DNA of 50,239 nucleotides from positions 1 to 50,239 of the forward strand of contig NZ_CAUCSQ010000033.1 of assembly GCF_958445495.1 (NCBI RefSeq), given 5' to 3'. Source of the stretch: an uncultured Bacteroides sp. Its GTDB lineage: Bacteria; Bacteroidota; Bacteroidia; Bacteroidales; Bacteroidaceae. Shown here piece by piece: positions 25,812 to 33,573 of this stretch. The position numbers and the translations under genes were made by a program. Each line of letters starts with the position of its first letter. Position 1 is the stretch's first letter. Under the pieces are notes generated by a model. That model was given only the letters and a program-made list of their open reading frames with translations, was not told where the DNA came from and did no database searches.

Positions 25812-26486
25812 TTACCACTTCAGGAGGTTGTCCAGTTGTCCTTGCATTTTATCCCCCTGTTTCTCCAGGTCTTTCCGGATGGCTGTCTTAGCGGCTTCTT
25901 TTGCCATGCCGCTGTTGTAGGCTATGCGTACCAATACTTCCTTGTTCTTGTTGGACAGGGTACGGTACACTTCCATAACGGTAATGACCCGGCCGATGCT
26001 TTGCGAGATAAGGTTCTTGCTTGCCATGACGCTTTTACTTACGGTGGCGGCTTCCTCCGCGGAAAGCTGCTGGTTGGCTACTTGGTTTTCCACCAGTGCC
26101 GTTATCTCCGTTTGTATTTGTCCCGCCAGATTTTGTTTGGCAAGTTCGAGCGCCTGCATTTTGGCTCCGTCATAGTTTTGGCCGATACTCATCGCTTCCC
26201 CCATCAGGTATTTCGGATAGCCCGATTCGTCGTATTCATACTGCATGGTATATGACTTGTCAAGCTGTTTATCCATGGGAAGAGCTCCTGGAGCAGTTCC
26301 CCAACCTTCTTTCTTTAACTTTTTAGCCTCTTTCCGGGCGGCTTTTGACGCTTTCTCATTGAGCTCCGAACGTGAAAGCTTGGCGTTCTCTTTCCTTTCT
26401 TTCGCCAGGTCTTTGGCAGACTGGGCGTAAAGGTTTCCTGCCGTCAAGGCCAGGAAAGCAATGCATAACGTGATTATTTTCTTCAT
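25812..26486 (-). CDS. Secreted LPP20-like protein
   Basis: This 224-residue protein has a signal peptide (cleavage near LYAQ22), a charged helical segment (about 25-62), then an LPP20-like domain (about 75-200) with the typical pattern of Ala-rich helix (MQALELAKQNLAGQIQTEITALV) followed by strands (VITVMEVYRTL, NKEVLVRIAY). LPP20 proteins are outer-membrane or surface proteins of unknown mechanism. The gene lies between the fimbrillins and the DUF4384-like gene with gaps of 34 and 15 nt. Confidence 0.7.
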   Translation of the reverse strand: MKKIITLCIAFLALTAGNLYAQSAKDLAKERKENAKLSRSELNEKASKAARKEAKKLKKEGWGTAPGALPMDKQLDKSYTMQYEYDESGYPKYLMGEAMSIGQNYDGAKMQALELAKQNLAGQIQTEITALVENQVANQQLSAEEAATVSKSVMASKNLISQSIGRVITVMEVYRTLSNKNKEVLVRIAYNSGMAKEAAKTAIRKDLEKQGDKMQGQLDNLLKW

Positions 26487-26520
26487 GGTCGTTTCTTTTT
26501 AGTGAATATCCGTATTAAGT

Positions 26521-27381
26521 TTATGTGTGCGACTGTTTCCTGCTGATAGTCACAGGATAGGTATATTGTTGCCCTTTCTCCCATACGGTGGCCGGCAATG
26601 TGATTATATAGATTCCGTCGTCAACGGTCAATGCCAGCTCCACCGTGTTGTCGCTGATTTGTGCCGGAATAACCAGGAAGTCTATTTTTTCCTCTTTGTT
26701 ACTGTTCAGCTCGTAGTCGCCGGTCAGGGTGATAGCGGCGTCTTCATTCGTTTTGGGAGTGATTTCACCGGTCCGGATATCCATGGTTCCCGATGTGGCG
26801 ATGACAGTGTTGTTGGAAGTGTTGCGGAGGATTATTTTACTTAAAATACCCTTTCCGGCATCAGTTTCCTCTTTTTTTATAAGGAAAGTCACGCGGGCCA
26901 ATGCATGGTTGAAGGTGATGTTTGCCTCCGGATATGCGGCATCAGCCTCTCCCTGTCCGTAAAGGTAGTCTATCTGTCCTTTGATGGTTTTGTGATAATT
27001 CGGCATGATGTTCACATTGACGGTAGCGGGAGCCTGATTGGAAGATGAATAAGGATAATAAGCATAAATGGCCGCTTTTTGTTCTGTCAGGAATAATTCC
27101 GGGTCAATGTTCCATTGGTTGTCTCCCACGTACATTCCCGTCATGTTCATGCTTTCTTTGCTGTATGCCGTTCCTTCTTCGTTCAGGGCGAAAATACCTA
27201 TCTCGTCTTCGTAAGAAAAATTTTCGGTTTCTATAACCGCACGGGTGGATGATATGGCGGTTTTTATTTTTAATGAACTGCTTCCCGGAATAATTTCTTC
27301 ATTGTTCCCGCTGCAGGAAGAAGCGGTTATCGCACTTGCGCAAAGCAGTAAAGACATTATTTTAGTATTCATGAGTTTCAT
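26521..27381 (-). CDS. Fimbrillin-family lipoprotein A
   Basis: This 286-residue FimA/Mfa-type fimbrillin has a lipobox (ITASSC, Cys23), two beta-sandwich domains and the family motifs IGIFALNEEG, YAYYPYSS, QIDYLYGQG and FNHALARVTFLI. Arg47 in SSTRAVIE sits where Arg-specific cleavage matures P. gingivalis FimA. It has no extra C-terminal domain, so it is the best candidate for a polymerising stalk subunit among the three. An ATG three codons downstream (27372) is an alternative start. Confidence 0.9.
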   Translation of the reverse strand: MKLMNTKIMSLLLCASAITASSCSGNNEEIIPGSSSLKIKTAISSTRAVIETENFSYEDEIGIFALNEEGTAYSKESMNMTGMYVGDNQWNIDPELFLTEQKAAIYAYYPYSSSNQAPATVNVNIMPNYHKTIKGQIDYLYGQGEADAAYPEANITFNHALARVTFLIKKEETDAGKGILSKIILRNTSNNTVIATSGTMDIRTGEITPKTNEDAAITLTGDYELNSNKEEKIDFLVIPAQISDNTVELALTVDDGIYIITLPATVWEKGQQYTYPVTISRKQSHT

Positions 27382-27400
27382 CTTTATACGTTTTTTATCA

Positions 27401-28981
27401 TTAAAATGTACTGGCGGCCCTGACGGGAAATTGATTCTGCTTTTCGGAACTGTGTTCAGGTTCAGAATTGTACCATATTGCCGCTTCTTTCGAATTTATT
27501 TCCGTTGAAGACCAGTAATTCGTTCCCATAGCGGTGAACCAGTCATTGTCCACATTGTAGATAATCTTCTCGTTGCAAAGCAATTCCAACAGCTTCAGTT
27601 CTCCGGCTGCGGGCAGATACCAGCTTCCGGCCGCCCTGCCTTCCGTTTCGTAAGTGTAGCATGCGTAAGCGGCAGGATAACTCTCTTTGCAGATAGCCAG
27701 CGTATTCTTCTGTCCGTTGAAATCTTGCCATGCTTCTTTTTCCGGAACATACCATTGGGTAATCATACCCATACTGTTGATGGTCGTGGTATGCATATCG
27801 TCCGAGACCTGATAATTCTGGATAGCGGTTATGTCGCCGTCTTCTTTGGCCCAGATATAACTGATGTCACTCACATCTTTCAAGGCAATAATCCTTCCGT
27901 GTTTGGAATGCCTCAATGTCCGGTTGATGTTGCCGTCTTTTTCGTCGGTCAGGGCGAACACGTAGCCGATGGGAGTCTTTTCCGGATAATATTTGGATGA
28001 ATAAGTACCGTCGCTGTAATAGATGTCGCCGATGGAAGCGCCGGCGTAGTTCTCGTCCCCGATATCCAATCCTCCTTGGTCCGTATTCACCCAAGGAGTA
28101 ATTAATGCCTGGCTGATAATCAGTTTGGCATTCTGGATGGTGACGGTATAAGTGTATTGTCGTCCTGACAGCCATTGGGTAGTCGGTAACGGGGCGGAAA
28201 TGGAACTGCCGTCCGCAAGCCGGACAGTAAGCCGGGTTTCTTCGCCCGTTTCCATCGGAATAGCCAGATATTCGACGGTTGTTCCGGAGGATACGATTGA
28301 AGAATTATCCGGTTTTGCCGTAATGATGGCGGTCCCTTTCGGAGAAATGATAGGCTGTTCTTCCGGATTAACCTTTAAAACCAGGTGGGCTTTTTCGTAA
28401 ACTCCGGACAATTCCGCGTAATCAACCGCGTATTCTTTGGTGTTGTCTTCCGCTTTCTTGATGATGAAAGTAATGCGGGAAAGAGCATGTTTGAATAAAA
28501 GGCTGGCTTTGGGATTGTCTATGTTTGCGTATGTCAGGTGATTTTCCGAATCGGCGCTGTAACCATAGAGGTAATCAGTCTGGGACTCGACATCCACCGG
28601 TATTTCTCCTTTCAGGTAATTGATGTCTTTATATGCCGGATTGTACGGATAATAGGCATAAACAGGTACATCTATACTTGGCGGCAAGTATATTTTATTC
28701 GTCAGCGTATAACTGCTTCCGTCATAAGTTACTTGATTATTCATACCGTTTTCAAGCGCCTCGTCATTGTTCCCTTTCAAGGCGAAAATGCCGAATGTGG
28801 CTCCTTTGGGTAAAGTAGTGCCTGTAATGATAGAGCGTGTTTTTGTCACATTTACGTCTACCTCCAGCGGAACCCGGCCGTTGCGGACGGTTGGAAGCGT
28901 TTCGTTTTCGTTGTTGCACGATACGGCGAATGCCATGCAACCCGCCATCGCAGCAATCCGTATCATTTGATAACTTTTCAT
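27401..28981 (-). CDS. Fimbrillin-family lipoprotein B with DUF1566-like tip domain
   Basis: This 526-residue protein has a lipobox (FAVSC, Cys22), a fimbrillin part (about 35-310) with FGIFALKGN, YAYYPYNP, TDYLYGYS and FKHALSRITFII, and Arg49 in TKTRSIIT as the equivalent maturation site. The C-terminal 200 residues are a separate module of the DUF1566/Fib_succ_major type (SWYLPAAGELKLLELL, TNYWSSTE), a fold often found in surface adhesins. A fimbrillin with an added C-terminal adhesin-like module fits a tip subunit. Confidence 0.88.
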   Translation of the reverse strand: MKSYQMIRIAAMAGCMAFAVSCNNENETLPTVRNGRVPLEVDVNVTKTRSIITGTTLPKGATFGIFALKGNNDEALENGMNNQVTYDGSSYTLTNKIYLPPSIDVPVYAYYPYNPAYKDINYLKGEIPVDVESQTDYLYGYSADSENHLTYANIDNPKASLLFKHALSRITFIIKKAEDNTKEYAVDYAELSGVYEKAHLVLKVNPEEQPIISPKGTAIITAKPDNSSIVSSGTTVEYLAIPMETGEETRLTVRLADGSSISAPLPTTQWLSGRQYTYTVTIQNAKLIISQALITPWVNTDQGGLDIGDENYAGASIGDIYYSDGTYSSKYYPEKTPIGYVFALTDEKDGNINRTLRHSKHGRIIALKDVSDISYIWAKEDGDITAIQNYQVSDDMHTTTINSMGMITQWYVPEKEAWQDFNGQKNTLAICKESYPAAYACYTYETEGRAAGSWYLPAAGELKLLELLCNEKIIYNVDNDWFTAMGTNYWSSTEINSKEAAIWYNSEPEHSSEKQNQFPVRAASTF

Positions 28982-28993
28982 TGCGTTCTTTTT

Positions 28994-30142
28994 TTAGTTA
29001 TTAACTGTAATATCTCCTGCATGGTGGTTGGTCCAGTCTTCCACCCTTACGCTGCCGACGGTAAGCTCATTTTCGTTGACAGTGACCGGATAAGTATATT
29101 GTTTTCCGGCGTCCCATTGGGCTGCATCCATATTTACGGAAAAATAGTGCCCGCTGATGTTCAGAGACAGCGTGACGTTGCCTGTACCGAAATGTACGGG
29201 GATGGTGTATATTTCGATATTCTGCGTGTTGCCGACAGCAATGTCGCTTTTCCTGTCTATGCCTTCTCCCGAATCGTAGTCGGTGATTTTCCCGTTTAGG
29301 ATGTCGAACCAGCCTTGGTATGGCAATACTTCCCCGTTGAGGCTGACAACAGTAATCGGAGCCGTGCTTCCGTTAGTAATGGTAAGTATGACCTTGGCTA
29401 ATATATGCTTCATGGCAATGCCGACGTTGGGATTGGCAGCAGTGATTTCGTTACTGTATCCGTACAGGTAGTCGGTGTTTTCATTCTTGACATCTATGAG
29501 GATTTCCAGATTTTCGGCGTATTCATCATTGTATGGAGCGTACGCATACAGCCGCAGAGGATTTGATTCGTTCGCTTCTATCTCGTAAGGCAGTTGCCAT
29601 GCGCCTCCGTTGTTCTGAACTTTCTTGTTGTGGTATTTGTAGTTTCCGTATGGAATATCGCCCTGCATCAGGAATGTTCCGATTTCGGAAGGAAGTTCTC
29701 CGCTTGTTCCGGAACCGTCCCAGGAAGTTAATGTCACTCCGTTTATTCCGATAGTACCGCTGGTGGTGAATGTTTGTATCTCTCCCCGCGTCTCGCTTCT
29801 TCCGTCTGAGATGCACAGTGTGTAATAGTAGGTCGTGCTGCGTTCCAGTTCGGTGAAGGTGGCGGAATAAGCTCCTCCATTGTTATAGCTGGCATCTACT
29901 TTCAGAGCATTGCTCAAATCGGGTGAGGTGGAAAGCAGAAAGTAGCAGGAATAATAAGAGGAGCCCGGATTGCTTCCCAAGTGAACTGATACCGTTGCCG
30001 AATGTGCAGTGATGTGGGAGATGTCGCTGTCGCCCGTAATTGAAGGAGCAGGGTTGTAATAAGGATCTGTCAGTTCCTCACATCCGAATAGCACCAGACA
30101 TGCGCTTAACGCCATTCCTATTATATATCGTATTTTTTTCAT
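28994..30142 (-). CDS. Fimbrillin-family lipoprotein C with N-terminal Fn3-like domain
   Basis: This 382-residue protein has a lipobox (LFGC, Cys21), then a fibronectin type III-like domain (about 32-130; THSATVSV-like strand, STTYYYTLCISDG, EIQTFTT), followed by a fimbrillin core (about 135-382; RLYAYAPYND, DYLYGYSNE, MKHILAKVILTI, KQYTYPVTVNE). The TR maturation site seen in A and B is not at the equivalent position, so this subunit may keep its lipid and act as the anchor. It is the first of the three fimbrillin genes. Confidence 0.85.
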   Translation of the reverse strand: MKKIRYIIGMALSACLVLFGCEELTDPYYNPAPSITGDSDISHITAHSATVSVHLGSNPGSSYYSCYFLLSTSPDLSNALKVDASYNNGGAYSATFTELERSTTYYYTLCISDGRSETRGEIQTFTTSGTIGINGVTLTSWDGSGTSGELPSEIGTFLMQGDIPYGNYKYHNKKVQNNGGAWQLPYEIEANESNPLRLYAYAPYNDEYAENLEILIDVKNENTDYLYGYSNEITAANPNVGIAMKHILAKVILTITNGSTAPITVVSLNGEVLPYQGWFDILNGKITDYDSGEGIDRKSDIAVGNTQNIEIYTIPVHFGTGNVTLSLNISGHYFSVNMDAAQWDAGKQYTYPVTVNENELTVGSVRVEDWTNHHAGDITVNN

Positions 30143-30165
30143 TATCGTCTAATTTTTATTTTCAG

Positions 30166-30930
30166 TTAAAAATAAAGTCCTACACCTACGTTGCCTGCTA
30201 TGATTCCATGTTCCAAGGCCGGGAGTATGCCTGCATTGACAAACATCTTCTTTACCTGTACCATCAGGCCCGCATCGAATATGAGGTTGCCGAAATAGTC
30301 CGGGTCGAAATCCGCATAGTTGCCGTTGTGAAGTTCCCAATAGTTGTTTCTTTCTGCAAATCCCGCACCTGCATACAAGTGAATCGGGCATCCCAGGCGA
30401 ACCATGAAACCGGCGGTTGCCGACCAGAAACCGGCTTTTGCCTTGCCGGTAGTCCAGTATTTGTCGTGGTAGTCGTCAATATATCCTTCCCTGTGTTTGG
30501 GTCTGCCATAGATTCCTTTTACATACCAGCCGACATATTTCACCCGGCCTACCATCAGTCCGAATGAAGGGTTGGACGCATTATTCTTGGGAAATGCCGC
30601 CTGCAAACCGATCATCCAACTGTATTTGTCGGGTTTCCGGGTCCACCAGTTCTCTTTGAATAGTTTTATTTGCAGGGGAGCTACGGAGATGACCCTCGGA
30701 CGCATACCGCCGTAATACACTTTTATTTTGTCAATAGGTTTGTCGCTTTCCAGCTTAAACGTACCGTCCATTTCGGAAAGTGTACTTTCCACTCCTCCCT
30801 TTACTTCTACTTTCGCTCCCGGAAGGGGAGTACCTTTTTTGTCCGTTACCGTACCTGTGACAGTATTTTGAGCGGACAAATGCAGACTTCCTATGTAAAG
30901 GAAAAGACTTAATACTAATAGATTTCTCAT
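30166..30930 (-). CDS. Outer-membrane beta-barrel protein with CarboxypepD_reg-like domain
   Basis: This 254-residue protein has a signal peptide (cleavage near LSAQ21), a carboxypeptidase-regulatory-like Ig domain (about 23-90; VTGTVTDKKGTPLPGAKVEV, then STLSEMDGTFKL) as found at the start of SusC proteins, and a small barrel (about 100-254) with alternating aromatic strands and a terminal Phe. It could be an outer-membrane anchor or export pore for the fimbrial proteins. It lies 50 nt after the caspase gene and 23 nt before fimbrillin C. Confidence 0.8.
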   Translation of the reverse strand: MRNLLVLSLFLYIGSLHLSAQNTVTGTVTDKKGTPLPGAKVEVKGGVESTLSEMDGTFKLESDKPIDKIKVYYGGMRPRVISVAPLQIKLFKENWWTRKPDKYSWMIGLQAAFPKNNASNPSFGLMVGRVKYVGWYVKGIYGRPKHREGYIDDYHDKYWTTGKAKAGFWSATAGFMVRLGCPIHLYAGAGFAERNNYWELHNGNYADFDPDYFGNLIFDAGLMVQVKKMFVNAGILPALEHGIIAGNVGVGLYF

Positions 30931-30980
30931 TTGTTCTATGTTTTATTATGATAAAATTCTTTCTACTTTTTCTTGTTCAT

Positions 30981-33560
30981 TCACGGTCTTAGCCTTAATT
31001 CCCGCCAACTGTCTGTCAGGGATACGGAAGAAGATACGGTGGGAGTCTGGGCCTTCCGGTTGACTACGACCGATTGCCGTTTGACATGCTCCGTAATGTA
31101 ATTGCCTAACTCTTCCAATGTCACGTCCCCTTTGCTTTCCTGCAGCTTCTTTAGCAGAAAATAAGTGAATAAGCCGTGTCCCTTTTCCTTGTAGGGAAAG
31201 GCAGTCTCGTCGCCCGAAGCAGCGCTGAAAATAACCATATTCCCCTTCGGGTCTTCTTTTTTCGCCTTCAAAGCTACCCCGCGGGCGGAAGCAAGCATGC
31301 CTCCGTCTCGTTGTGCCCCGCTGAAACACGCATCCAGAAAGACGATGACAGACCGGGCGTTCAGCGCTCCCAGTTCCGCGTAAAGCCTGCTGAGCGGATA
31401 ACAGCCTTCCGTTTGCGTTCCGTCTGCATCGACCGGAAGCAGGTAAGCGTCTTTGGTCGCTTCGTTGGGGATACCGTGTCCTGCATAATAAAACACGACT
31501 TGAATATCGCCCGAATAAGCGGTTGCGATGTCTTTGATGTCCCGCACGGCACGAAGCATGGTTCCGTATGAAGCGTCCGGGTAAAAACGGATGTTGTCTT
31601 CGGGCATTCCCAGTGTTTTTTCGCAATACTGACTGAATGTCTTTCCGTCGTTGAGCGCCATCGGCACTTTGGACACCATGCTGTAGTTTTCATTGGAAAT
31701 GATGACGGCAAAGGTTTTGGCATTCTCCGTTCTGACTTCGGGAATGTTCATATCCACATCGGAATTGCCGACCTTGATTTCATTTTTCCGTATCTTTGAA
31801 GGAGACGGGGAAGCCGTGCCGGCCTGAGCCAGCGCGCTGTAATCAATGGCATCGAAATGGACGTCTACGGATGTTTCCGTATAATTCAATGCAGCCTTGT
31901 CATTGTAACTGTAAGTATTTCCCATCGGGGTGACGAATGTCAGCGCCGATAATGCCAGCCGGTCATTGCTGATATAAAATTTGGGGGCTTTAAGCTGGAT
32001 TCCGTTCCAGTTGCTGGCAAATATCTTGGCTTCATTATTCTCCCGCGGGACAGGCAGGATAATCTCCCCGAATCTGGACTGGATAAGGAAAACCTGATTG
32101 TCGGCGTCATAAGGCTTCAATTGCATGTCGCTCAACCGTATCTGTTGCGAATAACTGTTGATATAGTTGGCTTCGGCTTCTTTCATCAGGACTTTGACTT
32201 TCTCTTCCCGCGTTGTCTCGGTGACCCGTTCTTTGTATTCGTCTATCGTTTCATACGGGTCTTTTGCCTGCCACGCGCTAATTTTCTTTTCTATGTAATT
32301 CTTGGCGAATTGCGAGTAGCTCGGAATGTCGGCGGAGGCGGAAAGAGACGGGTTGCCGGCAGTACCTGGCTGTCCTCCGGAGGCGAAAGACGTTTTCTGT
32401 GCGGTATCCGCATGGCTTCCTGTAACGGGATTGTCGGAAAAACTCACTATTGCCGGAGCGGCGGAAGCTGAAACGGCGTTTCCTCCCAATGAGGCGAGTT
32501 TGTTGTTGAGAGCCGTCAGTTCTCCCGTATTCCCCAGACAACTATACACTGTGGCTAATGCCTGCATGTACTTTATGGAAGTAGGGTCTGCCGCCAACAC
32601 CTGCTTGAAAATATTCTTGGCGGCGGTGAAGTATTCTTTCGCCTGCCTGTCCATTTCCTTGCCGCCGGAAGAGTTGCCTTCCATGATTCCCTTATTATAG
32701 CAGATTACTCCGAGATTATAATAGTTCAAACCCAGATGGCGTGCTACTTCCAGGCTTCGCGGATTGGACTCGCGTAATCTGGTATAGATATCCAGTGCCT
32801 GCCGGTAGTCATGCGCCTCTTCATACAACTTGCCTTGTATATTGAGCAGGGTCGGGTCGTTGGGCTTGATAGCCAATGCCTTGCTGACAAATTTTTGCAG
32901 TCCTTCGTTGTCTTTGTTGTCTATGCAGCAATTGATGGCGGTAGAAAGCATATTGAAATCCGAAGGATAATTGGCTATTGCTTCTTCAAGCACGTTTCTT
33001 GCCTGTGCATAATCTTTGACGTGTCCGCATGCCTTAGCCATAAAAACGAATACGCTTTGGCGTTTTTGAGTATCGTGCGTATTCAAGTATTCCCGGAAAT
33101 AAGGAATGGCTTTGGCGTAATTCCCGGAATTATAGGTTCCCGATGCGGCAAAATACACCATCGTCGGATAATAGCTGTCTTTAGGGAGCTGTTCTCCTTT
33201 AAAGGCATCCATCAGAGGGATGTCCACATGTGCCTGTGCAAATAATAATGCATTCCGTTGCGCTCCTCTTTGCGAGTTGTAGACAGCGCCTTTCTGCAAG
33301 TACGGAAACATGTCCCGAAGAGCGCTTTTAGCCTGAGTGTAGGCGGTGCTGTTCGGTGCCGACGCTTTCAGAATAGCCGCATATTCCTTATAACTTTGAT
33401 ACAGCATGGCATACATATTGGCTTTGTCGCCGTTCTCGTTGTTCAGGCGGACAAAAGCCTTGTATGCATTGCCGGCGCTTTCTATCGACTGGGCGCCGGC
33501 AGGCAGGGAGGAAAGCCCGGCGTATGCTATTAAACCGACTAATAATAATCGTTTTCTCAT
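30981..33560 (-). CDS. Secreted caspase-family (C14, clan CD) peptidase with TPRs
   Basis: This 859-residue protein has a signal peptide (cleavage near AGAQ24), TPR-like repeats (about 25-355), a Ser/Ala-rich linker (360-415), a module shared with the neighbouring propeller protein (about 428-554), and a C-terminal caspase-like domain (about 612-859). The catalytic dyad is His695 in FYYAGHGIP and Cys745 in FLDACFSGA, both intact. Clan CD enzymes cut after Arg/Lys or Asp. In this operon it is the only gene with an obvious peptidase dyad besides the transglutaminase-like one. The export signal argues against a cytosolic cell-death role. Confidence 0.92.
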   Translation of the reverse strand: MRKRLLLVGLIAYAGLSSLPAGAQSIESAGNAYKAFVRLNNENGDKANMYAMLYQSYKEYAAILKASAPNSTAYTQAKSALRDMFPYLQKGAVYNSQRGAQRNALLFAQAHVDIPLMDAFKGEQLPKDSYYPTMVYFAASGTYNSGNYAKAIPYFREYLNTHDTQKRQSVFVFMAKACGHVKDYAQARNVLEEAIANYPSDFNMLSTAINCCIDNKDNEGLQKFVSKALAIKPNDPTLLNIQGKLYEEAHDYRQALDIYTRLRESNPRSLEVARHLGLNYYNLGVICYNKGIMEGNSSGGKEMDRQAKEYFTAAKNIFKQVLAADPTSIKYMQALATVYSCLGNTGELTALNNKLASLGGNAVSASAAPAIVSFSDNPVTGSHADTAQKTSFASGGQPGTAGNPSLSASADIPSYSQFAKNYIEKKISAWQAKDPYETIDEYKERVTETTREEKVKVLMKEAEANYINSYSQQIRLSDMQLKPYDADNQVFLIQSRFGEIILPVPRENNEAKIFASNWNGIQLKAPKFYISNDRLALSALTFVTPMGNTYSYNDKAALNYTETSVDVHFDAIDYSALAQAGTASPSPSKIRKNEIKVGNSDVDMNIPEVRTENAKTFAVIISNENYSMVSKVPMALNDGKTFSQYCEKTLGMPEDNIRFYPDASYGTMLRAVRDIKDIATAYSGDIQVVFYYAGHGIPNEATKDAYLLPVDADGTQTEGCYPLSRLYAELGALNARSVIVFLDACFSGAQRDGGMLASARGVALKAKKEDPKGNMVIFSAASGDETAFPYKEKGHGLFTYFLLKKLQESKGDVTLEELGNYITEHVKRQSVVVNRKAQTPTVSSSVSLTDSWRELRLRP

Positions 33561-33573
33561 CAGTCTATATCAA

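Noticed and set aside
30981..33560. Caspase-like protein as an anti-phage or cell-death effector
   Set aside because: It has an export signal and lies among envelope proteins; known caspase-type defence effectors act in the cytosol with different partners.
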